A stretch of DNA of 64,000 nucleotides from Apteryx mantelli (lineage: Eukaryota; Chordata; Aves; Apterygiformes; Apterygidae): NCBI RefSeq assembly GCF_036417845.1, contig NC_089978.1:141354288-141418287 (forward strand), written 5' to 3'. A program made the position numbers and the translations under genes. Under the pieces are notes generated by a model. That model was not told the DNA's origin, did no database searches, and saw only the letters and a list, made by a program, of their open reading frames with translations. Below are positions 24,371 to 36,900 of the stretch, piece by piece (position 1 is the first letter of the stretch; every line of letters begins with the position of its first letter).

Positions 24371-25640
24371 TGCTGCTTCCCTTCTACGTACACAGATTTT
24401 GAAAGGTAAAGAAAAATGGTTTCTGCAATATGAGCACTACAGATGTGGATGTGACAGCCAAAAATGACAGCAAACCTCTGATGAGTGTCTGGGCTCCATC
24501 ATCAACAGGGTAGATAAAGTATATCAGTCTTTCATTTCATTACAATTCTGATGGGGAGACAGTCAAGCGTGGAACGTTTCATTATTTTGTTCATCCTGTA
24601 AATTGCACTTTCTTGTTAAACTCAGTACATGCAAGGAGATATGTCAGTATGTAGCAAAGCTATAATAATAATAATAATAATATTGTTTATTATTATGTGG
24701 GTCTAAAACATTCCCATTCTTTAAGCGGATGGAGGAGGCAGCAGACCTGCTGGAAGGAGCAGTACACCGAAGCTCTGGTCCGCTTTGCTCTGTTGGCAGG
24801 AACAGCGCGTTGGACGTACCAAGCCTTGTTCTGTAGCAAAGGGCTTGTTTGCAGTCCACCAAGTCGGATTGTCCACATAGGTATATCGCCATCCACCAAA
24901 CCCCAAAGCAGCTTTCTCATAATGAGGAACAAGGAGGGGTGTTCAGAAACTGAAAGAAAATGGGGCATTAAAGAAACGGTAGCAGCACTGTTCACAGGCC
25001 TTATGCAGCTGTCTTTACATGTAGTGATTACGCAGCAGAAGGGAAACCACATTAGGAATCCACAAAATATTGTAACCTCAGTACACTGATAAGTAGATAC
25101 AACTATGTCTGCCAGAGCCCTCCTCCTTCCCCTTATGTGAATATAAACTGCATACATGACTCAGGGCCATATATTACTCAACAGCCACAGCCTAGCTTCC
25201 ACTGGTACCATAGTGTGACCAACATATACATTAGGGAAGTATGCAGTTCAGGATTTTACCATCCAAATGTGTCCCATGTGCAAATGGGACAGAGCAAGTC
25301 CCAGAACAGCCGTTCCACTTGCTTTATGTTTTGTACAAACATGGAAATCATCTCTCAGGTATGGATCATTTCATTAAATTCCTTTCAGCAGCAACTGGAG
25401 AAGGTTGTTCCACTTGGCAAGAGAGCCAGGAAAAGAGATTCTACATGCTTTTAGTTATTTTCAGGATGATACAAATACAATTTTCTTCTACTTAAAGCAA
25501 CTCCTCTGCAAACTGTCATAAGTACCTTTCTTTAGGACAGAACTGGTTTCCTGGAAAATCTGTCAACTTGCCACAGCAGATGCTTTATAATTCCACCATC
25601 ATCTTTTGGGTCTTTGTTAATAGGCATTGGGGGTGGGCCT
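24371..25640. other. Intergenic sequence with an unassigned GC-richer block
   Basis: Between the candidate polyadenylation signal and the old CR1 end there is no recognised gene. The stretch 24720-24900 has several CpGs and overlapping open frames on both strands, but no domain, no convincing splice sites and no poly(A) tail of a processed copy. It may be a fossil exon, or chance. Confidence 0.4.
24661..24684. repeat. (TAA)n microsatellite
   Basis: Seven or so ATA/TAA units. They abut a locally GC- and CpG-richer block at about 24.72-24.90 kb that I could not assign to any gene. Confidence 0.9.
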
Positions 25641-25770
25641 TAAAATCATAGAAATGTTTGGCTGGAAGTGACCCTATGATATTGTCTAGTCCACCCCCCT
25701 ACCCTAGGCCAGGATCAGGACTTATTTATTCCAAAGCTTGTGAACTACTGTGAGAAATGATTTTCTCAGT
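25641..25770 (-). mobile_element. Old CR1 LINE 3' end (minus orientation)
   Basis: Read on the + strand, the AATCATAGAAATG, GGCTGGAAGTGACC, TCTAGTCCA and CCCCC landmarks match the reverse complement of a CR1 3' terminus (…TTGGACTAGA…ATTCTATGATT). It is clearly more diverged than the two + strand copies in this window, so it is an older insertion. Similarity may continue to about 25870 but fades. Confidence 0.6.
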
Positions 25771-27095
25771 TCATGTGGCAAATTGAGGGGGTAGCCAAGC
25801 TCAACAAAGTTCCTTCTGAGGTTCAGAGGGTTTATGTTATACAAGGTGCTTTCTTTCAGGTATTAATTTTGCTTTGCTCATAATGTTGTAATGCCATAGA
25901 TTCAGTTAAATTCCATGTGAGCAAGTTGGTGTGCTGAACCATTTGGTTGTCAGCTGTGGATATTTGCCATATCATCAATAAAAGCTGGTGCACTTGTATG
26001 TTTTAATAACAAAAGAAGTTTCATTGTCATCTTCTTATGCAGGTTCCTTTTGTGTTGTTTCTGCACTGCTCTGGCCTGGACTTCCAACACTGACCCCCTG
26101 TGCAATTCCACGTTTTACAATTCATCACTTCCACATGCAAAATATTGGCACAGCCTGTGGGGTAGGGTAAGCTACCCCAGCTTGCCTCGGCTGACCTACA
26201 GCCTAGAAAATGCATTTCTGCAGTGGCTATTTTCACGTTTTCCCACTGAGGTGTCACAAACCATGTATGAGAAAACCCTTTTTTCTTCCTTCTTCATTTT
26301 CTGAGATTTTTTTTTTGCTTAGGAAATGCTGCCTTTTTTACTTTCAGCAATCTGTTCTCTTGGCAAGAAACATGACTATCAGGTGTTTAAAATTAAAGTC
26401 ATTAAAATCAAATTTGCAAAAGCAGGAGGGTTTGCCCCAGTATCGTGGACATAGTCCAGGTAATTACGTCTTGCCTAACTAAATCCTTCTTGCCGTTTCA
26501 TGGCATTCCTCCTGTCCCATTGAAATCTGGTATGGAGACTTGCTGTGACAGGACACATTAAACATCTGCCATGTTTTTTCCCAGAAGTGGCTGCACTTTA
26601 ATAGCAGATGAAGTGATTTATGATATATGGCATGTGTACACACAGATTTTTATTGCAATGATTTTACTGAACTGTAAGAGTTATTTAGGAGCAGCCCTTC
26701 TGAAAAAAATCAGCTCAGTAACTAAATATGGATCTGAAAGCCTAATTCTAGGCCCCTCTTTCAGGCAATCTTTTCCACACCCATCCTTTCTTTTATAAGG
26801 AGGTACTGAGAAATGTCAAATTCATGTGATCAGCTGTGTTTATGGGATAATAACCTTCACTCTGCCCATTAATCCCCTCCAGAAACACAACTCACGTTCC
26901 AAAGCTCTGAGCAACTTCAGCAATCAGTGGGTAAGAACAACACACACGCACCTGCTAAATAAATATTTTCCTCATCTTTGTACAAACGTGAAATTTCTTC
27001 CTTGAAATTATGTTGGTAAGAGACCAAAGACAGTAGTTCACCCTGGATCACTGACAGGCCAAGATAACCTCACTATTAGAAAGGGCTACTCTATA

Positions 27096-27392
27096 CAAAT
27101 GTTTTTCAGCACTGGCTGGGGACCTCTAGTGGTCTGGAAAACATCAAAAAATGATCCCTGCAACAATTTTAAGCATTTTTTAAATTAAAATAAAACACAC
27201 ATTCTTACATAATAGCAGCAAGGAGGCAAAATGGAGAAAATAAAAATACATGAGTGTGCAAAGATGAGCCCAGTTAGAAGATTAGCTGCTGTAAATGAAA
27301 CCATTGTGGCAGCAATCATGTAATTGGTCTGCAGAATTTTTTTCCTAAAGAGTTAGGTAGTCCTTGGCTTGAAAAAAGCTGAGAAACACTCA
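27096..27392. mobile_element. Possible hAT/Charlie-like MITE remnant
   Basis: The left end GTTTTTCAGC (27101) pairs with the right end GCTGAGAAAC (27379-27388) as inverted repeats matching at 9 of 10 bases. The TTTCTCA-type terminus and the adjacent GGACCTCTAGTGGTC phrase are typical of hAT nonautonomous elements. I cannot find a clean 8-bp target duplication, so the boundaries and identity are tentative. Confidence 0.35.
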
Positions 27393-27712
27393 TATGTTCC
27401 CACTGGAAATGAGAAACTCCCAGGATCCTGGTGGTGTATAGCACTTGCTTCTAGTTTTAAAGAGCCACGCAAGTTTACACTTTAAAATCATAACATTATA
27501 CTGAGCAGAAAAAATGTTTTATTATCAATATTTTTAAATCCCTATATCATATATGTCTTTGGAGCTGGATCCATGCCACCAAGTATGGGATGAATGAAAT
27601 CTCCTTAAAACTCTGTGATATGAAAACTCCAATGATAATTGTTTTGGATCATCTGCATCCTGCACTTGGTTACATGAAGTAATAGAGACCGTCTGTCTCC
27701 CTTCTTTCAAAT

Positions 27713-27760
27713 ATGTGTATATATATATTTATGTGTATATCTGTATGCATATCCATTTTC
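27713..27760. repeat. Imperfect (TA)n/(TG)n AT-rich repeat
   Basis: ATGTGTATATATATAT followed by TATGTGTATATCTGTATG; low-complexity sequence. Confidence 0.75.
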
Positions 27761-27921
27761 ACTGACATGGCACACAGACTGTCCCAAATGCATGTTAATA
27801 AAATGTTTTTACCCAGGAGTGGCCAACCTTTCTGACCTTACAAAGCACATGTGTGCTTCCATGAGAGACACTATCTAAAGCTCAGGCATTTATGAGTTTT
27901 GTACTACTCACCGATATATTA

Positions 27922-27964
27922 CGCACACACACACACACGCACCACACGCACGCATGCACACAAA
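27922..27964. repeat. (CA)n microsatellite with CG interruptions
   Basis: Runs of CA dinucleotides are interrupted by GCACC and CGCACGC units. They lie just downstream of a hAT-like CAGGAGTGGCCAACC end at 27814. Confidence 0.9.
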
Positions 27965-28634
27965 CTCTCACTAGCAATATTGGGCCCCTATGAAATAGAA
28001 AGCATGTTGGCCTAAGAGAGGAAGGAGCAGAGGGCCTGGAGAAGCGGCATACCTGGCCCTGGCTCTGGTGGCAGGCACTGTTTGAGAAGATTTCCTAGGT
28101 TAAAAAAATGGCAACAGGTTCTTTGGGACTCTCAGCCCAGTAAATGAAGCACAGTGTAGCTGTACAAGCTCTACAGCGCAGCTATATTGAGCTACAGCTC
28201 CCCCCTCTGTGAACACACCTTGTGCTGAGGTACAGCAAAATTTGACTTAAAAGGCAGCCAAGCAGTAGAGCACATTTCTTCACTTAGATTAAAAGCATTG
28301 TTTAAATTCTTGTGGCTAGACAATTTGTCTTGTCCTTTTAAAAAAAAGAAGCCATATTAAACAGTGAAGCGGCATAAAGAGGCTGGTCTGGGACTGAGAG
28401 ACTGAGGGGAATTTTTAGCCTGCCTGCTGCAAATCAAGATCAGCCTTTTTACCTTTCCACAGTCTTTCTCCCTTTGTTTTTTGTGGTTACCACAAAATCT
28501 TATTCTAAGAGTCTCTCAGATGTTAGAATTAGATAATGGCTCTGGAAAACAGTGCCACAGTCTGGATAAACATAGCCATGCAAATAACAGTTTATGCTTT
28601 GCCGCTTCCCATCCAGCAAGACTCCAGGAAAAAA

Positions 28635-28690
28635 ATACATATATATAATATATATGCACACATATATGTACATATATATTTATATATTTT
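28635..28690. repeat. (AT)n microsatellite
   Basis: Alternating AT with CACACATATATG interruptions, self-complementary and able to form cruciforms. It creates Tyr/Ile-rich chance open frames on both strands. Confidence 0.85.
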
Positions 28691-30353
28691 CCTCTTATAT
28701 GCAAGGATTTTTTTGCTTGCTATGAAACAATCCCATTTCGGAGATGAACAAGAGCAGCAGATGGGTAGAGGCATAACACTCACATTGCCATTTATATAAC
28801 AAGGAAGTGACACAAAGCTCCTCTTGACAGAAGGACCGTATAAAGAATGCATCACATGCTCCCTCAGGACTGTTAAGGATCAGGAGGGTGTTAGGCACAA
28901 AATGAGATGTGGGAAACACCTGAAGTAACACAGAATTTTCTCATGGCCGCTGCCAGTCGTTCTCACTCCATCCCAAACTCAGGCCAAGCTCAGCAGAGAG
29001 GACTGTGGAGGTTATTTGTAATATTTTAGGCCCACACCCCATGTTGTGAATACCTCATCTTACTGCACACTATCTATAAGGCAAAGAATTAATTAAAAAC
29101 CCTGGACTGAGGAAAATGCAGAATTGGGATATTTACATGTAAACTGTCTAACCTGGTTCCTTCATAATGGCATGTGGCCCTCTTCCTAACAGTGAAACCA
29201 CAGAAGCAAACCAGACATTAAACACTTCTGGAACAAGCTTTAAAGAAACCATACAGCGAGGACATCTTTTTCAGCTAACAAAGAAAGGGATACATTGGTG
29301 ACATGTCACAAGAAAATGGCACCTGGGAGAAACACAGGCTCCTCATGGCTTTAGGATAAGCTTTGATCCGTTTGTGCCCAGATTTTGCCTTCTGAATCCA
29401 GAAGACCAGGAAATGGTGGCTTATTTTGGAAAAGCTCTCTTGCCTCCATACAATTCACTGCTAGGTTTCATGCTCCTCCTGAAAGTGCTCAGCCCCATTT
29501 CAGAGCAGATGTTGTTATCTCTAATGTAACCATGGCCAGATTTTGCAGGCCAAAACCCTGTGTCTAAAGAACCAGAGGGCCCCTCCGCTGTGTCGAGGAC
29601 TGTTAGGGGTGCTGGATACAAGCTGTATGAAGGAGAGGTCACCAGCAAGTCTCCACAGGCATGGATCTACAAGAACAAATAAGGTGGAGAGAGACTTCCC
29701 TTTACCACATCAAAATCACACAGCCCATACTTGTTCATAAAAAAATCTGCATTGGACGGAGTCGTGGGTAGCCATTTGGGAGACTTCGAATATCAGGACT
29801 GGAAAAATGTTGATAATGTGCGCTGCAGATTATTTTCTGCTGATAAGTCACATGATGGCATGCAGCCACATCAATCACAGGACCACTGAATGGCGATGGG
29901 GTGATACAGAAAAACAGGGGTGCCCCCAGCACCAAAAAGCTACCCAATGTCAACTGCAATGACATATCTCCCATGACTATTACATCCCAGGCAGTGGAGT
30001 AGGGGTGGGTATAATTCAATATACAGTGTATGTTCACAGGCAAAAGAACACCTGAATAAAATAAGAAAGAAGGCACTTGCCTACAGCCCTAGTAGTGTCA
30101 GTCTCACAATGAGGAGGAGGTTTTTCCATGAATCCCTGAGCTCCATGCGTTCACCAAGCCATGAACTTGCCTTGGTGTAAAAAAGACTATACCATGGTTT
30201 TCTTGATATCAATTTTTTTGCTGTATCCATTTAAGTCTATAACTATTTTGCTATAGTTTGACATGGGAAGAGGCCATAACCTGGATAGCTCAAATATTAA
30301 TCTCCTTCCATTTGAAGCCTGTTTTATGAAGGAGAGACACACCAATGACTCAA

Positions 30354-30370
30354 TAATATATATATATAAA
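30354..30370. repeat. Short (AT)n tract
   Basis: About seven alternating AT units. Confidence 0.8.
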
Positions 30371-32635
30371 CTTTGGTATCTTGCATGTTAGAATAAGTGG
30401 ATGCATCTATGTAGCTATAGAGCTCATTTAATAACATCAGTTGTGTAAAATGCCAATCTCACTCATGCAATTTTTCAGTCCCCGCTGATTCCAGCAGCAT
30501 GACAAGGGAGAACTACTGCTCAGTAGTGCTGTCGGATACAGCTGTAACTGTGCTGTTCCAGCTGCCAGAATTTGTTTCAGCTTACTTCCAGATTTTTTTT
30601 TTAACTTCTTCTCTTAGGGAACAATAACAAAATCTACTGATAGTTTCATGAAGGTAAGTATTGGATCAGTGTCTAAAGAGAGGAAATGACAAAGAACCCA
30701 AATTCTTGTTCCCACAAGGCAAACTTTGCAGTGAGTGTTTTGCTTCATTTTCCTCAGTAAAACTCCAACTCAAAGTTTCAGGCTAAGTGCAAATGAGCAG
30801 TCCGCTTTGCCTCACATATTTGTACATGGATCCAGCCCAATGAAAAAAAAAAAAGACTACTGAAGGCCTTGAAAAAAAATCAGTGCCTGGAAAGGGGCTT
30901 AGTACATTCACAACGTTATTTAACTTTAACAAAGAGCAGCAACCCCAGATGACCTTCTGGCTCCTGTCTCCACCCAAGTTCCTGGCCTCTGTTCAACGTC
31001 CTGGCAAAAGTTGCAGACATCCGCAGCACAATGCCAAGTAGCTGTTTTGTCTGTAGATATGTAATAGAGATTCGGAGAGTGGTGGTGGGGAGCTGTTACA
31101 CGTAAAACATCACCTCCAAACACGAAACTGGCATCAAATTCCCATCAAAGAGCCTTGCCCCAACAGCACCAAACACCTCCTCAAGACTTCAGTGGCTCAG
31201 TCGGAGCAGAAAATTTCCACCGCTTCAGCTTACTGGTGGTGAGGTCCCCTCCCCAGCCCCCTCCCATGTCTGTGCTGAGGCTTCCTCTTTCATGTCAATG
31301 ATTAACTCCATGCGATTGGGCTCCACAGTCTGTGTGAAGGATAGAGTGAGAGCAGGGCCCATTACATCATACTTTGCTGATGTGCTCAGTCATGGATCAC
31401 TGATTTGCCTCCGACTGCAAGCTAGCAAAGCTGACACTTGAATGGAAAAGGGAATGTAACCCAGTGCACATGGCTTGTTAACACCTCCTGTATGTGATCG
31501 TTTTTAAAGAGACGCCTGAATGGTGCCCGTAATGGAAACGGCTTTTGTTTTCCTGTAGTAAGCTTTAGAAGAAAATTCAGTTTTGACTTTAAATACTTTT
31601 TTTGTCCCTTTTTTCCACTGGAGACAGGAAATGGTCCTTTCATGTGTTCAGAAATACAAATTATGATTGGCAGAACATTAGAGTATAGAAAAATAGCTTT
31701 TGAAAAAGATCCTGGAGGAGTGATCAAGGCAGATTAAAGGTTAGGCCCTGAACCTATCCAGCCAATCTCTTTGAGTCACACACCCCCACTTTCAGGAGTT
31801 TGTTTGTATTTTTATTATAGAACTGGCTAGACCTGCAATTTAAGTGAAAAGCAAAGTGGGAAGGGAAAAATGCTGGGCTTTCCTTCTCTTTCTCCTTCTC
31901 CTTCTCTGTGTAGGAAGTATAAAGAAGGCATAAAATATTAAACATTTTGCTTCAGCAAAATGTTCGTTATTAGTAATTTATACTTTTACCAAGACCACTA
32001 TGACATTGCACTATGAGTGCAATGGAAGCTGTTCTAAAATAACATTAATTCTATATAACATAATATATACAATTATATTGTATATTATATTATATGCAAT
32101 AATTAATGTAATATGCTATTAAATGCTCATTGTGCTATACATTGGGTGAATTTAATAGCAGGCTGTCATGAGAAATCAAGCAAGAGAGCACAAGGTGTCA
32201 GTTAAACATACAGATTCCGGAAACACTTTGGGTTTGTTAAAAGAAAAGTCCTAAGCTGTCTGCCATGAGATTTTATCTCCTGGTCCTAGCCTATTTAAAA
32301 AACTTGTTTTGGCAATCAGGACCATCATTGAGAAGCAATAGAGCAATAACATAGTAGCATTTAAAGAACTCTCTTTTTTCTCTCAAAAAGGGGCTCCGCT
32401 ACTGATGACTGGATCAGAATGCAAGTGGGCACTCTCTGGAGCGCATAAAAATACTTGGCAGAAATCTTGCTATAATATGCTTTGTTCCTGTGACTAAATA
32501 GACAGGTTAAGAACAAGTTAAAAAAATATTTTCAACATTGGTCACTGATTTGTAAGTGGAAGAATGACAGCTGCCTAACTCACTTGACTCTTCAGACTAA
32601 ACTGTAGGTATAAACAGTTTAGTTTGAGGAAAAGT

Positions 32636-32850
32636 TTGAGGAAAAACTTTTTCACTGTGAGGGTGACAGAGCACTGGAAGAGGTTGCCCAGAGAGGTTGT
32701 GGAGTCTCCTTCTCTGGAGATATTCAAAACCCACCTGGACGTGATCCTGTGCAACGTGCTCTAGGTGACCCTGCTTGAGCAGGGGGGTTGGACTAGATGA
32801 TCCCCAGAGGCCCCTTCCATCCTCAACCATTCTGTGATTCTGTGATTCTG
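32636..32850 (+). mobile_element. CR1 LINE 3' fragment (5'-truncated)
   Basis: About 215 bp match the 3' end of the large CR1 at 60478-60686 very closely (identical over GAGGAAAAACTTTTTCACTG and most of what follows, with scattered substitutions). The fragment encodes the last residues of ORF2, the TAG stop and the short 3' UTR, ending in ATTCTGTG repeats. Truncation at the 5' end is usual for CR1. It is the same subfamily and orientation as the large copy. Confidence 0.93.
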
Positions 32851-33922
32851 TTGAAAACAGAAGCAACTCAATATCAAGATATACAGTATGCTGTTCCCTT
32901 ATGTGCTGGGGTAGCTTTATATCTCTCTGGAGGCAGTAAAGGGCCTTAAAATAGGCCAATGTGCTTGAACAGGCTTGTCCATGACCGTAAACGATGCCGC
33001 ACGAATAGTCACAATGCTGCAGCACCACTGTTACTGCTGTGTACCAAAGCCGTGCCTCACGGCTCCGCATGGAGACCAGCAGGACCCGTGCAGAGGGCAC
33101 AGAGCTGTGAGAGAGGTGCTGAGATCCAGGGCAGAGCTCCTGTCAGCCTGGCTGCTGCTGCCCATTTCCCATGTCTGCCCAGAAGGGCAGCTTGCCCTTT
33201 GTCCCCTCTGTTTGCACAAACCCTGGCTGGTCTCCCTACTCCCGTCCTCCTTGCCTCCACCTTTGCAACAGGTCAGGATTAGCCTGGCACCACAGCTTTG
33301 TGTGGGAGGATACTGTGTATATACATTCCCTCTGGGAATAATTAACCAATGTCAACATTGCTTGATCCTGAGATGGGAAACTGTTAAAAAAACAAGAGTG
33401 CTACAGAAAGCAGTGCTGGTAACTCAGGATGTGAGACACCATCTATGAGTCAGAGCATTTTACATAGCATTAAGGACCTTAGTGGCTATGTTTTTCCTGA
33501 GAGTTAGGTTTAATCTCACAGTGGCACTGCAGCTCCCACTGCACAGTATCTATACTGCAAATCTCTGACTGCAGCTCCAGGACCAGCAAACTCTGCTGAG
33601 GGTCTGTGTATGAGGCCAACCACCTCGCCTGCCCTCTTCCACATTGCTCAGCCCTGGCCCCACTCTACAGTGTATTTGGGGTCTATTGAAGCCTGTAGAC
33701 CTCAAGCAGTGGAAGTCCAGCACTACAATGTCTGCTCCTGACTTCCAGCCACTTCAGCATCTCACTTGCTGTCTGTGTTGCCCCTAGACAGAAATGCAGG
33801 GCAGCAGCTAAGCAGACCGTGGCCTGCTTCCTGGAAGAGCTCTGCTCAGCAAAGACAGACCCCACGACATGGGCAGCTTTAGTGTAGGTAACTGAGTATT
33901 ATCGAAGATGGACACAGTGGAT

Positions 33923-33960
33923 GGGATGGGATGGGAGGGAAGGAGAGGGGAGGGGAGGGG
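33923..33960 (+). repeat. GGGAT/GGGGA simple repeat with G-quadruplex motif
   Basis: GGGATGGGATGGGAGGG satisfies the G3+N1-7 quadruplex pattern and is followed by three GGGG runs separated by single A residues. Low-complexity repeat in otherwise ordinary sequence. Confidence 0.85.
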
Positions 33961-36900
33961 ATATGAAAGCATGAGCAATTCCAGTCCATGGTAGTCAGAG
34001 AGAGACCATTATAGTTTTTTCTCAGTAAATCAGCACTCCATAGTATGCATGGAGAAAAGCTGCTCACTTCATTTTGGCTACTTGAGAGCCACTTCCAGCC
34101 TACCCCAAATAGTTCAGCAACCAGAGAAACTGGAGATCCTAGCAGCATGTTGCACTGCACTTTTCACAGGAGCAGGCTTTTACAACTCAGAACGATTGGT
34201 GCACTTTAATTCTGCCCGTCTCAATTCTCCTCTGCTGAACTTCTATGGGTGTAGTGTCCTCCAACATATGTTGTGCTGTACAGCAGCAGAGCATTGCCAT
34301 TGTGCTTTTGCCTCAGAGATCATTGCATTTTAGTCCTTGGAGAAGTGATCCGCGTCCATTTTGTAAAACACTTTTGAATCCTTTGAGAAAGATGACGTAG
34401 ATAAATGATTTCTTCCCCACCATTGTAATTCCTCTCCTCTGTATTTTTTCTCCTGTCCCCTGTACAGTGCAAAACTCTTCTTCCTTTTCTTTTTTGAACT
34501 GGGATTGCCTGATCTTTTTTAACTAATAATGGAAATAACAAATGTGTTCTGGGTCTTGAAGACATCTCTGTCTTATAGCACTTATATGTTGTGAAGATGC
34601 GAGGGTGGCAGAAGAGACCTTTGGCTGTGATAAGACCCGTATGTCTGATTCAGGATGTGTATAGCAATGTTACCATGTCAAATCTTTGTTTAAATTGGGT
34701 CCCACTACACAAGTGTATTTATTAGCATAACCAAGTTGCAATGGCCAAGGAAAGGAAAAAATGACTTGCCTAATGGAAATGAATTGTGCAACATAACCTG
34801 GTGGCACATAGGACTCTATCATGGTATTTAATGTCTCTCCCTGCACAGAGAGAGAGAGCTTTGACAGAGGTGCCGGTAGGTCTGTATAGCCATTGGTAGA
34901 CAGCCAGGGCATACCATTTAGTGGAAGGACATCATTAAATATGCCTTTATTTTTATTACTTTGTAATATTATTATGCAGCTGAAATAAATCACAAACTGT
35001 TTTTAGTGGGATTTGGTCACAGCAAGCAACAAAAGCAATGTGCTGGGGGCTTTCTTCCTGATCTCCCTGCAAGCAACCCTCTGTGCTCTCTGCAAGCAGC
35101 AGAAGTTTTGCATAAGGGTGAACCTATGACCTTTTGGTCTCACCTTAGAATATTTATTAAATACATTAATAAGTACAACTTCTCAAACTCCTAGGACCAT
35201 ATTCTAGGCTCCTGTAGCCCCAGTCTGCCAGCAAAGGTGTGCTGCAGAACCCCTTGACCAAACCTCATGACTCACTATTGATCCTGCTGGAATCTGTGTA
35301 AGTGAACACGTCAACCTTTTCTACGTAGTCACTCATTTTCTCAGCTCCCACATGAGTAAGAATCTAACTTTTCTGGTGAAAAATATTCTGCTAGAAAAAC
35401 TAAATATGCTACTGGGAAGGTATTAGCCATTATGTGATAATTTTGGCTAAACACATTTTGTATTTACTCTTTTCCCAGCCCCCTCTGAAAGCACAGCTAG
35501 ATGTGCAAGTTCTTCCTTTAACATTTGTTTTCTTGTTTTAGTTTGTACAAACACAGATGATTTTTGAGGGAGGAAGACTAGCAGACTGTGATTCAGATAG
35601 CACTGCTGGAATACCAGCATTATTTGTGTAAAACACCCATTGGCTCTTTCTTGTGATCTTTAAGATGTCTTTTTTTTCTTTCTATTTTTTTTTTTTTGGG
35701 GGGGCGGTCAGGTAAATGTTAACAGGAGATTTATCATTAATTACCTTTGGGTTTTTGTATAAGGTTATATAATTTCAGTGAACACTGTGTGTTGCAAGAC
35801 TCCTTTTTCACTATTTTGATTAAAATTACTCAGAGCTTGAGTTTTGGCTAAAGCATATCCAAACTGAGCTAGATAAACCCCATCTCAAAAGGGAACCTCA
35901 AAATGTTTCAGCTTATGTCCAGTTAAGATACAAGCATCACCTCCTTGGATACTGGAATGTATGCAGATCAGAGCTATGAGTTATCATGCTTCAGAGTTGA
36001 GCAGATAGACAACAGCGTGATGCTGGATTTGATTCAATTCATCCACTGCATACATTCAAAAATGTCTATAGCCCATTCTTTTCTGCAGTAAAATTGTATT
36101 TCAGTAAAGTTTATTCTTATCTAATGCTAATATCCTGGTTTCCACAGAAGTGACATCTCCACTGACTTCCACAAAACTAGGATTTTGTAGTCAGCAACAC
36201 GCAGCTGGGGTTTACCATATAAGCCTGAAAAGTAACAATAGCCACAGAAATAAGAGGTTTTGTTTTCTAAAGGAAACAGGTTGCAGCGGAGATGTCTCTG
36301 CGTAACTCAAAGGAATGAGATACAGTAAATCCAAGCTCAGTTACTGACTGGCTCTGCTACAGATTTCCTGGCTGACTCCGGGCAAATCATCATATCTCAA
36401 TGTGCTGCATTGTACCCCTCAAAGATGGTAATTCTTTTGCACATTCACAGGAGGAGGAAGCAGCAAAGGGGAGGTAAGAGAGCCGGGGTACTGTCATATC
36501 CATTCCTGCATCTCACAAGCGTCAACACCATGAGAGAGCTTTCAAAAGGACAGGCCCGTAGACTGAAATATTCAGCAACTTCTGCTAGTATTGATTTCAT
36601 AATTAGGCCGTGGCATCCTTTTGAGGGGGAAGGAAAGATCCTTCTGTATCTCTGATCATCCTTCAGCTCCTGTTCCTGAACTCGAGCAATATTTCCTTAC
36701 CATGTCTTCTTTATGTCCCCTGCCACACACACCACACACACACTTCTTATTTGCGTGTGGGACTTGGATTAAAGAGGGATTCTGTTCACAAACCTAGAGG
36801 GACCTGTGGTCCTGGGCCTGTCTCTTCAGAGCACTAATTCCTCCCTCCTTCTTTTGTTATGTTTGCCAGTGGAAAAAATTAGCAAACTCTATTTACAAAT

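Larger units (their letters stand above)
25871..32630. other. Intergenic block, no gene recognised
   Basis: Apart from the repeats listed separately, this AT-rich stretch contains only short open frames without domain similarity. Near 31876-31908 there is a CT-rich run, and 32041-32130 is almost pure A/T with self-complementary TATATT segments. Confidence 0.5.

Noticed and set aside
27922-36743. Repeated CA/AT tracts considered as a CRISPR-like array
   Set aside because: Simple microsatellites without repeat-spacer structure, in a vertebrate genome.
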